Source: Branchiostoma floridae (lineage: Eukaryota; Chordata; Leptocardii; Amphioxiformes; Branchiostomatidae). Taken from it: 64,000 nucleotides of DNA. Location: contig NC_049983.1 of NCBI RefSeq assembly GCF_000003815.2, positions 26,970,048 to 27,034,047 of the forward strand, in the 5' to 3' direction. The notes under the pieces were generated by a model that made no database searches, was not told where the DNA came from, and saw nothing but the letters and a program-made list of their open reading frames with translations. This document shows, in pieces, positions 53,843-64,000 of this stretch; within the stretch, counting starts at the first letter, position 1; each line of letters opens with the position of its first letter. The position numbers were made by a program, and so were the translations under genes.

Positions 53843-56800
53843 GTGAGTACATCACCATTTCTTCTCATCATCACGCCATGAGTTTGATTCTGGCTGTGTC
53901 GCTAACCTGACATACATGCTAACAAAAAAGGCTGCAGTCCTTTGTATGGGATATCGATGTTAAGCTACGGTCACATAATGATGTTGTGCTTGTTGGACAC
54001 TGAACCAGTAAATATAGCTCTGCCAAACTGGATCAAGATCACTTCCACTTTTTCTATCACAGAACGAACAATGATCTGTATAATCCCCCCTCTCCCCCTG
54101 ACTTAGTTCAAGACTTATGTAGACTTCCTAATACAAATGGCCTCCTCAATCCAATGTACTGATTCTTGCCTTGTTTCCCACAGCCCCCGATCAGCAGTCA
54201 AAACGCCTCCCTCAAGCTCCCCGTGGATGACCCCGACCCCCGGTCGGTAACAGATGTGAGCCATTCTGGACAGGTAGGTGCATTTCCCAGACATCCTGAC
54301 ACACTTAGTCTGAAAACCTGCAGACTCATGAGAGGCAAAGACATGAAAAGTCATCAGACCACTCTGAGACACACCTGGACACACCTGGACACACCTGTCC
54401 GAGGTGCTGACCAGTTGACTGCACTGCTGGTTACACCAGTTTAACCCCTCTTTAACCCTCCACATGCTCAGTTCAGTAGAATGTAGCCTGACCCTTTAAC
54501 CCTTCCCATGCTCAGTTCAGTAGAATGTAGCCTGGCCCTTTAACCCTTCCCATGCTCAGTTCAGTAGAATGTAGCCTGGCCCTTTAACCCTTCCCATGCT
54601 CAGTTCAGTAGAATGTAGCCTGGCCCTTTAACCCTTCCCATGCTTAGTTCAGTAGAATTTAGCCTGACCCTTTAACCCTCCACATGCTCAGTTCAGTAGA
54701 ATGTAGCCCGACCCTTTAACCCTCCCCATGCTCAGTTCAGTAGAATGCAGCCTGACCCTTTAACCCTCCCCAAGCTTAGTTCAGTAGAATGTAGCCTGAC
54801 CCTTTAACCCTTCCCATGCTTAGTTCAGTAGAATTTAGCCTGACCCTTTAACCCTCCCCATGCTCAGTTCAGTAGAATGTAGCCTGACCCTTTAACCCTC
54901 CCCATGCTCAGTTCAGTAGAATGTAGCCCGACCCTTTAACCCTCCCCATGCTCAGTTCAGTAGAATGCAGCCTGGCCCTTTAACCCTCGCCATGCTCAGT
55001 TCAGTAGAATGTGGCCTGACCCTTTAACCCTTCCCATGCTCAGTTTAGTAGAATGTAGCCTGACCCTTAACCCCCTTCCTTGTGTGTACAACATTATCTC
55101 CTACTTGTCACAGTGAGAAACTGGACTGTAAGGTTTGTGTCCAGTATAGTGTGTCCTTACTCCCAGTATGTGTACTTTTCTGTTGCAATCTTGGTAACAC
55201 CTTTTCTTAACATTAATATTCATGATTATCAGTTCTGAGTTTTGCTCTAACAAATTATATTATTTCTGTTGATGATAATTCCAGTTCCAAGCTTCTTTTT
55301 GTTATTTTTGCCTATGTTTCCAGTACCACTGTTAGTTTGATGGCTGACTTTATTTGATGTTTCTGAAGCTTAAGTTTGTTTTTGTACTTCTTCAGGCAGA
55401 ACAGATCAGGCAGACTTACACTAAGGAGGCAGTAGACAGCCAGTAAGGACTCAGTTTAGCTAGATAGAACTGAATTAGCATAGGGTCCAGTTGAGCTAGA
55501 TAGATCTAAATCAGTTAGCATAGATCCAGTTGAGCTAGATAGATCTAAATTATTTAGCATAGGTCCAGTTGAGCTAGATAGATCTAAATTATTTAGCATA
55601 GGTCCAGTTGAGCTAGATAGATCTAAATCAGTTAGCATAGGGTCCAGTTTAGCTAGATAGATCTAAATCAGTTAGCATAGGGTCCAGTTGAGCTAGATAA
55701 ATCTAAATTATTTAGCATAGGTCCAGTTGAGCTAGATAGATCTAAATTAGTTAGCACAGGGTCCAGTTGAGCTAGATAGAACTAGATTAGTTAGGAAAAA
55801 GACCAGTTAGTTAAATGAAACTGAATTAGTTAGCATAGGGTCCTGTTGAGCTAGATGGAACTATGGGGGCCAATTAGCTAGTTAGATCTGAATCAGTTAA
55901 CATAGGGGCCAGTCTAGCTAAATGGAACTTAATTAGTTAGCATAGGGGAAAGTTTAGCCGGAAAGATCTAAATCTAAATCAATTAGCATAGGAACCAGTT
56001 TAGAAACCAGTTAGCTAGATAGAATTGAATTAGCTAGCATAGGGACCAATTAATTAGAATAGGGATCAGCTGAACTAGCTTGAATAAGTTAGCACAGGGA
56101 CTGCACAGTTTAGCTAAGCAGAACTTAGTATTCCTGATAGTTAGAGTAGTGACCAGTTATGCTAGGTAGAACTGAAAAAGTACTGGTGCAATAAGAGAAC
56201 AGTTAAGCTCAGGGATCAGTTAGCAAGATAGCATAACAAAAAGCCTGGTATTTTATTGCATTGTTCAGCAGATTTGAAGTCAGAGCTTAATTGTAATGTT
56301 TGTGTTTCTTACAGCACCAACAAAGAGCTTGGTATAGATGAGGGGGAGGCAGAAGAGGAGGAGTCTGAATTGGGACGGTAAGATTTACAAAATTGGACCA
56401 AGAACTTCTTGCATGATGCAAATACATTGTGTCTAACAATACCAGTCCTGTATTGTGGAACATGATCACTGATATTCTGTGTTCCTTTTTCTGTATGGTT
56501 TGAGACTAGTTCATTCATACTTTATTTCTTGTACTTCCAACAGACTTCTTCGTGAGTTCGAGAAGGACCTTCAGAGGTAAGGGAACACTCTACCCATATG
56601 GGCTAAGCCTTAGTGATTTTTGCATGCCATAAAATTAAGGCAAATATATCAAGGATTTCTCTGCTATTAGAAAGAATACTGTAACTAATGATGAGCCTAC
56701 TCCATTGTAATACTATATCAAAGAATTATGTTAGCTCATATGCTTCTGTTAATTAGGTTGTTAAGTTTTATTCTATACCTCTATTTTGACTTTGTGTAAT

Positions 56801-59800
56801 AGTTGTATCATGTACAATTGTCGTGCAATTAAGTTCTTCTACAATATAGCTACTCATAATTTTTGTACATTATCCATAACTCTAAATGATGTAGTTTTTT
56901 TTTTTCTATATGGCAAGGCTTGATGTTTGCTGTTTTGCTGTGTGTTATTGTATTATAACATAATTGAAACTAGAAAGGCAACATGTTCATGAAAATACAG
57001 AATGTTTTCTCCATTGCCTTTAGTCAAGCTACTTGCACACAATACTATAACGCTAGTTCACCTTTATCTGTTGGGTAACCTATTTCCGTTGCTTTTAAAA
57101 AATAGGGTAATTGGGGATATCACGTTGACGGACATTGGTTTAAAATTTCAATATTTTCAGTACATTGCAGTATAAAACCCATCGAATTGATGTGCCTAAA
57201 TACACTGTTTTGACAAACAATGGATATAGGTTACCCCGCGGATAAAGGTGAACTAGCGTTACCATTAGGCTTGCCCTATATAGTATTGTGTGCTAGTAAA
57301 AAAGAAATAAAAAAACCTACATCTGCTTAGTTTTTAGACCTGGTCATTAACATAATTATACTATACCATTAGGCTCACCCTTTAGTATTGTATGCTATTG
57401 TGAACCGGTAGAAATTGATCATATACACAGAGACAGCTAATATCTGATCTAAGCTCTGATTGGCTACTGACAGAAGAAGAAAGGAAAAAAAAATGAACAT
57501 ACCAGCAAAAACAAATGTTTTTCCCTACTGGGGATTTTGTCTGAATCAGTCAATAAAACACATCAACATGTCACTGACGATGTCTGACTCCCTTACAGAG
57601 TGGAAAACCAAGTGAAAGTACTTGATGACTGGCTGTCTGATGAAGATGAGGAGGAGGCAGAAGAGGAGAAGGCAGAAGTAGATATGTAAGATATACAAAA
57701 TGGGACCAAGAACTTCTTACATGATGCAAATACATTGTAATGATCAATACCAGTCCTGATAATCAAACAAAGGATAGTGAGTGTGAGTGTGAGTGTGAGT
57801 TTTGTGGAATATGATCACTGATATTCTGTGTTCCTTTTTCTGTATTGTTTTCTCTGCTTGATGGTTTCAAAGACCTACAACAAGTTTTGAAACATGAACA
57901 TGTCTCATGAGTTCTTAAGCTTGTAAGTTACAACTTCTGTTTAGTACTTGCCTATATTACTTAGAAGTTACAAAANNNNNNNNNNNNNNNNNNNNNNNNN
58001 NNNNNNNNNNNNNNNNNNNNNNNNNNNNNNNNNNNNNNNNNNNNNNNNNNNNNNNNNNNNNNNNNNNNNNNNNNNNNNNNNNNNNNNNNNNNNNNNNNNN
58101 NNNNNNNNNNNNNNNNNNNNNNNNNNNNNNNNNNNNNNNNNNNNNNNNNNNNNNNNNNNNNNNNNNNNNNNNNNNNNNNNNNNNNNNNNNNNNNNNNNNN
58201 NNNNNNNNNNNNNNNNNNNNNNNNNNNNNNNNNNNNNNNNNNNNNNNNNNNNNNNNNNNNNNNNNNNNNNNNNNNNNNNNNNNNNNNNNNNNNNNNNNNN
58301 NNNNNNNNNNNNNNNNNNNNNNNNNNNNNNNNNNNNNNNNNNNNNNNNNNNNNNNNNNNNNNNNNNNNNNNNNNNNNNNNNNNNNNNNNNNNNNNNNNNN
58401 NNNNNNNNNNNNNNNNNNNNNNNNNNNNNNNNNNNNGAGGCACAGCAGGGAGCTGCACAAATGGGCACAACGATGGTGCATCAGGTGCAGGCTGAGGCAC
58501 AGCAGGGAGCTGCACAGATGGCCACAACAATGGTGCATCAGGTGCAGGCTGAGGCACAGCAGGGAGCTGCACACATGGACACAACGATGGAGCATCAGGT
58601 GCAGGCTGAGGCACAGCAGGGAGCTGCACAGATGGACACAACAACGATGGTGCATCAGGTGCAGGCTGAGGCACAGCAGGGAGCTGCACAGATGGACACA
58701 GCGATGGTGCATCAGGTGCAGGCTGAGGCACAGCAGGGAGCTGCACAGATGGACACAACAACGATGGTGCATCAGGTGCAGGCTGAGGCACAGCAGGGAG
58801 CTGCACAGATGGACACAGCGATGGTGCACCAGGTCCTGGATGAAATGGAGACGCTTAAGTAAGTCTGTCGGAATCTATTCACTGTTCATTTATCATTTAA
58901 TTGATTCATCTTGGAGACAGTTTGGTTGTCTTTTCAGCTGTGTGACTCTTCTTGAGGAGCAGGTTTTCTGACTCTTTCCTTTCCCTCCACCTCTCCTGAT
59001 CCTGACTCTTTCCCTCCATCCCTCCTGATCCTGACTCTTTCCCTCCATCTCTCCTGATCCTGACTCTTTCCCTCCATCCCTCCTGACCCTGAGTCTTTCC
59101 CTCCATCCCTCCTCATCCTGACTCTTTCCCTCCATCTCTCCTGATCCTGACTCTTTCTTTCCATCTCTCCTGATCCTGACTCTTTCTTTCCATCTCTCCT
59201 GATCCTGACTCTTTCTTTCCATCTCTCCTGATCCTGACTCTTTCTTTCCATCTCTCCTGATCCTGACTCTTTCTTTCCATCTCTCCTGATCCTGACTCTT
59301 TCCCTCCATCTCTCCTGATCCTGACTTTTCCCTCCATCTCTCCTGATCCTGACTCTTTCCCTCCATCTCTCCTGATCCTGACTCTTTCCCTCCATCTCTC
59401 CAGATCCTGACTCTTTCCCTCCATCTCTCCAGATCCTGACTCTTTCCCTCCATCTCTCCAGATCCTGACTCTTTCCCTCCATCCCTCCTGATCCTGACTC
59501 TTTCCCTCCATCCCTCCTGATCCTGACTCTTTCCCTCCATCTCTCCTGATCCTGACTCTTTCCCTCCATCCCTCCTGACTCTTTCCCTCCATCTCTCTTG
59601 ATCCTGACTCTTTTCATCCATCTCTTCTCATCCTGACTCTTCCCCAGTATATGTTATTCCATTTTGATCATTTTCAGCACTGACTGGCCTGTTCTCAGAC
59701 TTCTGTGTGAAAGAGTACCTGAAATACCACTGTCAGTGTTCTTCAAAGATGGAAAATTCTTGTTAACTGATTCCACCACTTTCCAAAGATAGTGAAAAAG

Positions 59801-62800
59801 TATGTTCTTTTTTACTTGTCGCACATAACCCCTCTATGTCTAGCGAAAGGCCTTCTTTATAGTAACAACTTGTCACACCTAACCCCGGTACCCCAGGTAC
59901 TTCAATAAAGACCTCCCTCCTGCCCCTTGTGTTACAGTCAACGCCACCTCGAGCAGTGGGGAGAGTCGGAGACAAACCCTGAACAACCAAAGTACTTCCC
60001 AAGCTTCCACGCGAGCACGGAGGATAGATTAAAGGAAAAGCTGGAGCAGATGGAGTTCTTAAAAAATGAGGCACAGTACCAGCTAGAGGAGGAAAAGGAG
60101 TAAGCAAACTTCAGTACAGTCATTTATGTCATATCTGGGTTGTGATAAGGTTTGACATGAGTGTTCCAGACTGGATGATAACTTGGGTTATCACATGGGA
60201 TTCTACTGTTCTCACACTCTGGCTTTCATAAAATGATTTAAACGCACTTTGGTTGCACCAAGTACAGCTGTAAACGATTTGAATACCCGGGATTCAGAGA
60301 ATGGAATTTCTGTTACAATTTTTGTTGAAAGACAAAATTTTCTAAAATTTTAGGGCATACCATAAACCTGAATGAAAAAGAAATGTATGTTGTTTTTCTC
60401 TCGGGTGGGTACGACATAAATAAGGTGCACCACGGTGTATTTAACATCACCCTTCCCATCCCTACAGGAAAAACCAACAACTACAGGACCAGCTGGCCAG
60501 GTGAGCAGGACTTCTTTAATGCAGCTGCAGCTGTTCCTTGTAACACCTGGATACACGTTTAGTTTACCGTGGTGAAAAAAGCAAACCTGCTCAATAGTCT
60601 TCATCATTTCTAACACTTCTAACATCTACAAAGGCTAGAAGACCTTAACACAGCCATTCTAACAGAAACAGTTAGATCCATGATCATGGCTGTTGTGATA
60701 AAAGAAAATGGACCATTCTTCTAGCATATGTGCTATGTTTTGCACTATGTTTGATTATAGACATGTAGCATAAGACCAATGGTTTGTAAAATGTAAAACA
60801 TACGAAGTTCACATGTTTTTAAGATCCTAGTGAGGGTCAAAATGGTAAAGATCTAACCCTTCGTCTGCTAAGGTGCCAACTTGTTTGGCAGAAACTTTGT
60901 ATTCTTTTTTGGATCAGACAGCAGCAAAACATAAGTAAAACTTTCAGCAACTGGTGTAGAAATAGAATTCTGACAAATTTTGTATTCACAGAGCACGGGA
61001 CACTGTTAATGACCTCACAGTCAACCTACAGAGAACAACAAGGTAAGAACCATTTCTTCACAACCAGGAGAGGTTCATGTGGTACACCTGTCCCTGGTGC
61101 TGAACACCTTCTACACAGGTAAACACACCTGTCCCTGGTGCTGAACACCATCCACACACAGGTAAACACACCTGTCCCTGGTGCTGAACACCTTCTACAC
61201 AGGTAAACACACCTGTCCCTGGTGCTGAACACCTTCTACACAGATAAACACACCTGTCCCTGGTGCTGAACACCATCCACACACAGGTAAACACACCTGT
61301 CCCTGATGCTGAACACCATCCACACACAGATAAACACACCTGTCTCTGGTGCTGAACACCATCCACACACAGGTAAACACACCTGTCCCTGGCGCTGAAC
61401 ACCATCAACACGAGTAAACATACCTGTCCCTGGTGCTGAACACCATCCACACACAGGTGAACACACTTGTCCTTGGTGCTGAACACCATCCACACACAGG
61501 TAAACACACCTGTCCCTGGTGCTGAACACCATCCACACACAGGTAAACATTCCTGTCCCTGGTGCTGAACACCATCCACACACAGGTAAACACACCTGTT
61601 CCTGGTGCTGAACACCATCCACACACAGGTAAACACACCTGTCCCTGAACACCATCAACACGAGTAAACACACCTGTCCCTTGTGCTGAACACCATCCAC
61701 ACACAGGTAAACACACCTGTCCCTGGTGCTGAACACCATCCACACACAGGTAAACACATCTGTCCCTGGTGCTGAACACCATCCACACACAGGTAAACAC
61801 ACCTTTCCCTGGTGCTGAACACCATCCACACACAGGTAAACACACCTGTCCCTGGTGCTGAACACCATTCACACACAGGTAACGCACCTGTCCTTTGCAC
61901 TGAACACCATCCACACACAGGTTAACACACCTGCCTCTGGTGCTGAACACCATCCACATTAAAGTAAATACACCTGTCCCTGGTGCTGAACACCATCTAC
62001 ACACAGGTAAACATGAATGTCTCCATGGTTGTTATTTTGCTTTAGATGACAAATTTCCTGTCCATTTTTCCAGGACACTGGAGGTCCAACAGGCAGCCCA
62101 CTGGGAGGCAGAGAACATACTGAAGGGGTAAGGTTCACATAAGTCTGTGCCACCCCCAGTTCTGATTCACTTTTTCATTATTACTGCATTTCAGAGAAAG
62201 TGTTTTGGCAAGCAGAAGCATTGGTAAAACCTATTCAAAGTTTCGTTGGATAGGTTTTACCAGTAGTGTAAATTTTTCTTTCATCCCCAGGATGATAAAG
62301 CCAGTTTAAGGTGTTATAAAACTGGTGCTGTAAGGACAGAAATGCTAACTGTTGTTTATTCACAGTTCAGAATCAAATACAGCATACAGACAAACCAAAA
62401 TAGATATTGAGAGAACATTGACATTAAACATTAAAAAATACCCTGCTGCATTATAGGCTGCCAACAAGTACCAGTTACAGCCGTTTGTGTTGAACATAAT
62501 GGGAAATGTTGTGTTCTTACAGGAAACTCCGAGAGAGCCAGGAGAAGTTGGATTGGTAAGACTGTTTTTTTTTTACTTTAATAGTCTTTGAAGGGGAGAA
62601 GTTTGTGATAGAGCAAGCCAAATTTTTTCTCCAATGTTGAATGTAGTATGTGTGTGCCTACTGCTGAGAGAACGCCTGTAATGAACCAAAAATTGGTCAC
62701 CAGAGGTACAAATTTGTTGTAGGCGGCATTTGCTGATAGCCTATCTGTACTTTTTTTGGCTGGATTAACTTGAAGAAATAAAGAAACAGCACTCCTATAG

Positions 62801-63606
62801 TACCACTTTCGAATTTGCTGATAGCCTATTTGTGCTTTTTTGGGCTGGATTGACTGAAAAAATAAGAAAAAGCACTCCTATAGTACTACTTCGGATGCAT
62901 GTGGATTCCTTAAATCATACAATGTACTTGATGTAATTTAGTGAAAAGCAAGTTTATATGACCCCCTCCCCCCCCCCCACACACACACACACACACTGGG
63001 TGGTTGACAGATGATGATGACGATGATGTCTTAATTCTGGCTTTCAAAATCAACGTAACAAATTCCATGTCTGTATCTACAGTACCAACAAGGGAATCTA
63101 CAGTGCCGACGAGCGATTATGTTCCATGGACGTGATGTAAGTTTTGTTTTACTTTACTATATATATATTTTTCCTCATATTAGTTACTCTAGGATGAATA
63201 AAATATGTAATGTTTTACACAATAGTGATAGCTGACATGATTTGTTTGAAGTTCCTGGTGTCTTTCCAAGTTGTTCTGTATAGAAGCTTAATTGACTGAA
63301 CAAAAGGCACAGTGAAACTACAGAATACATAACAAAACATTTTGTATGTATTTGTACAGCATCTTTCTTCTATCAGTGAACATCTTTTCCTGATAAACCA
63401 CAGACATTTTTTCCATATGCAGAAAAAAATCTGTTTTGTTATTGTTCACGCAAATAGATCTATCGTTATGTTGCCCACAGTATGAACCTTCAGATGAAAG
63501 AGCTGTCGGAGCAGGGTGCGTATCTTGAGGCGTTGAGGAGGAAGTACATAAGACTACGGGAAGAGCACAACAACATGATCAACATCAACAGTAGGAAAGC
63601 CGACAT
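53758..63606 (+). CDS. Coiled-coil protein gene, 5' part (multi-exon)
   Basis: Exons: 53758-53842 (ATG 53771), 54184-54273, 55396-55442, 56315-56377, 56544-56576, 57599-57685, an exon from within the gap 57976-58436 to 58858, 59938-60099, 60468-60500, 60992-61042, 62074-62127, 62523-62555, 63083-63136 and 63481-63606. From 55396 on all junctions are phase 2, with lengths 63, 33, 87, 162, 33, 51, 54, 33, 54 and 126 nt. The product begins MSETKEVRRDASKKHDG, has acidic runs (EAEEEESELG, SDEDEEEAEEEKAEV), a tandem Gln/Ala/Met/Val repeat, and then coiled coil. The exon size set (33, 51, 54) matches the gene at 1-7042. Introns hold four large minisatellites. Family not recognised; the X-box hints at a ciliary role. 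Confidence 0.72.
54184..54273 (+). CDS. 90-nt exon
   Basis: Acceptor TTCCCACAG, donor GTAGGT, phase 0-0. PPISSQNASLKLPVDDPD and RSVTDVSHSGQ; Ser/Pro rich and probably unstructured. Confidence 0.7.
54426..55075. repeat. 44-bp minisatellite, about 14 copies
   Basis: Unit holds CCCTTTAACCCTTCCCATG and CTCAGTTCAGTAGAATGTAG; starts near 54465, 54509, 54553, 54597 show the 44-base period. Intronic. Confidence 0.95.
55396..55442 (+). CDS. 47-nt exon that switches phase 0 to phase 2
   Basis: Acceptor CTTCAG, donor GTAAGG. AEQIRQTYTKEAVDS. Confidence 0.68.
55443..56130. repeat. ~39-bp minisatellite
   Basis: Units of TTAGCATAGGGTCCAGTT and GAGCTAGATAGATCTAAAT, regular at first and degenerate towards 56130. 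Confidence 0.9.
56315..56377 (+). CDS. 63-nt acidic exon
   Basis: Acceptor TTCTTACAG, donor GTAAGA, phase 2-2. TNKELGIDEGEAEEEESE. Confidence 0.7.
56544..56576 (+). CDS. 33-nt coiled-coil exon
   Basis: Acceptor CCAACAG, donor GTAAGG. LLREFEKDLQ, phase 2-2. Confidence 0.72.
57599..57685 (+). CDS. 87-nt acidic exon
   Basis: Acceptor CCTTACAG, donor GTAAGA, phase 2-2. VENQVKVLDDWLSDEDEE then EAEEEKAEVD. Its downstream intron start resembles that of the 56315 exon, so the two exons are duplicates. Confidence 0.7.
58437..58858 (+). CDS. Exon with tandem 19-20-residue repeat (5' part in gap)
   Basis: Seven units of EAQQGAAQM plus G/A/D-TT(T)-MVHQVQA follow the gap, then HQVLDEMETLK and a GTAAGT donor in phase 2. 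The 461-base gap probably hides more copies. Repeats alternate Ala/Met/Val with Gln, giving an amphipathic helix. In three other frames the same DNA is open only because it is repetitive. Confidence 0.68.
58970..59641. repeat. 29-bp pyrimidine-rich minisatellite, about 23 copies
   Basis: Unit TCTTTCCCTCCATCTCTCC plus TGATCCTGAC; almost no purine-rich interruption on the plus strand. The long minus-strand frames here exist because 29 is not a multiple of three and the unit has no stop; they are not genes. Confidence 0.95.
59938..60099 (+). CDS. 162-nt exon
   Basis: Acceptor TGTTACAG, donor GTAAGC, phase 2-2. QRHLEQWGESETNPEQPK, YFPSFHASTED, then coil RLKEKLEQMEFLKNE and AQYQLEEEK. Confidence 0.75.
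60468..60500 (+). CDS. 33-nt coiled-coil exon
   Basis: Acceptor CCTACAG, donor GTGAGC. KNQQLQDQLA, phase 2-2. Confidence 0.72.
60992..61042 (+). CDS. 51-nt coiled-coil exon
   Basis: Acceptor TTCACAG, donor GTAAGA. ARDTVNDLTVNLQRTT, phase 2-2. Its intron begins with the minisatellite of repeated donor-like sequences. Confidence 0.72.
61077..62010. repeat. 41-43-bp minisatellite, about 22 copies, each with a donor-like CAG|GTAAAC
   Basis: Unit holds CACCTGTCCCTGGTGCTGAA and CACCATCCACACACAGGTAAA. Repeats run in the sense direction of the gene, directly after the authentic donor at 61043. Minus-strand frames here are repeat artefacts. Confidence 0.95.
62074..62127 (+). CDS. 54-nt coiled-coil exon
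   Basis: Acceptor TTTTTCCAG, donor GTAAGG. TLEVQQAAHWEAENILK, phase 2-2. Confidence 0.72.
62523..62555 (+). CDS. 33-nt coiled-coil exon
   Basis: Acceptor TTCTTACAG, donor GTAAGA. KLRESQEKLD, phase 2-2. Confidence 0.72.
62960..62997. repeat. Poly-C and CA microsatellite
   Basis: A run of Cs followed by about 11 CA units in the intron. Confidence 0.9.
63083..63136 (+). CDS. 54-nt exon
   Basis: Acceptor TCTACAG, donor GTAAGT. TNKGIYSADERLCSMDV, phase 2-2. Confidence 0.68.
63481..63606 (+). CDS. 126-nt coiled-coil exon
   Basis: Acceptor GCCCACAG, donor GTGAGT, phase 2-2. MNLQMKELSEQGAYLEAL, RRKYIRLREEHNNMINI, NSRKAD. Confidence 0.75.
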
Positions 63607-63946
63607 GTGAGTCTCGGGACCCAGCTCTGTAACATTCTAGCTTTGTAAAAAGGACAGGATGAATTTTAGATGTAGGATTTTCACTACAAAAATCTACACT
63701 CAGTATTTGTGCGATCCTTGTTTCCTCTTGAATTTGGGTCCTCTTCTCCGGCCTTTTTTCTTTGTACAGTCATTTGATGGATATTATTGCAACTTCTTGC
63801 TTCTTCCAAGAAATTCTGAATTGTTTATTCACTCACCCAACCTGCTAAATCTCTGTTGCATACTGTAATGTTGAGTTTTGTAGTGGAATCAGACGGAGAC
63901 AATAGAAATTGGTAGGTCTTGTATTCTGGTACGTTTATTTCTACAG

Positions 63947-64000
63947 ACCATGGGTCTGCTCAAACATTCGCATTGCTCAATTATGCCTGGAACCTTGCAC
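63947..64000 (+). CDS. Possible next exon (uncertain, cut by window end)
   Basis: TTTCTACAG acceptor and an in-phase open frame (PWVCSNIRIAQLCLEP), but the sequence is not coil-like, so this may be intron. Confidence 0.2.

Noticed and set aside
57957-58829. Minus-strand frames through the coding repeat
   Set aside because: Shadows of the plus-strand repeat exon, which alone has a correct phase-2 donor and joins neighbouring exons.
58893-59621. Long minus-strand frames rich in Arg, Glu, Gly, Asp
   Set aside because: They are generated by the 29-bp minisatellite, are open in all three minus frames, and have no start context or splice support.
61058-62004. Long minus-strand Cys/Val-rich frames
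   Set aside because: Produced by the 41-43-bp minisatellite in an intron of a plus-strand gene; several overlapping frames are open equally.

Overview
The window looks like genomic DNA of an invertebrate chordate, most probably an amphioxus (Branchiostoma). The reasons are the short GT/AG-bounded exons, a tandem family of C-type lectin genes with collagen-like and membrane-anchor exons, tRNA-derived SINE, LINE, hAT-like and mariner-like remnants, and abundant minisatellites. The organism is an inference; no species marker is present. All gene models are read by eye from splice signals, phase and paralogue comparison, with no transcript evidence. Seven N-runs (8902-9001, 15334-15721, 20537-20636, 34345-34444, 47855-47954, 49688-49787, 57976-58436) break several models.

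Layout. 1-7042 (+) is the 3' part of a coiled-coil gene whose exons are nearly all phase 2-2. One 306-nt exon encodes six tandem 14-residue repeats, five with R-S-T-Q-T and one with R-S-T-K-T, which match the dynein light chain LC8 recognition pattern. 9000-51500 (-) is a tandem array of C-type lectin units. Three encode type II membrane proteins (A 18222-12082, B 42499-30677, C 51376-46067): a start exon ([11 protein letters not shown]...), then 3, 13 and 4 symmetric phase 1-1 cassette exons that each carry one NPxY-like tyrosine motif, then a KRKK-type basic stop plus membrane segment, 14-20-residue stalk exons, a collagen-like exon (B and C only) and a C-type lectin domain (CTLD). Between A and B lies a secreted lectin locus (26111-21661): two signal-peptide exons, a 49-residue middle exon and two CTLD exons inside a very recent 1.47-kb tandem duplication. 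52270-64000 (+) is the 5' part of a second coiled-coil gene built on the same phase-2 exon pattern. It is preceded by a perfect match to the RFX X-box and interrupted by large intronic and coding minisatellites.

How the parts may work together. The lectin genes look like pattern-recognition receptors whose cytoplasmic tails vary in the number of endocytic or PTB-type motifs, because any subset of the symmetric cassette exons keeps the frame. Units are separated by homologous spacers with decaying ~115-bp repeats, a shared polyadenylation signal and a shared 5' promoter block, so the cluster grew by whole-unit duplication. The two flanking coiled-coil genes look like cytoskeletal or ciliary scaffold genes; LC8 motifs in one and an X-box in the other fit this, but it is inference.
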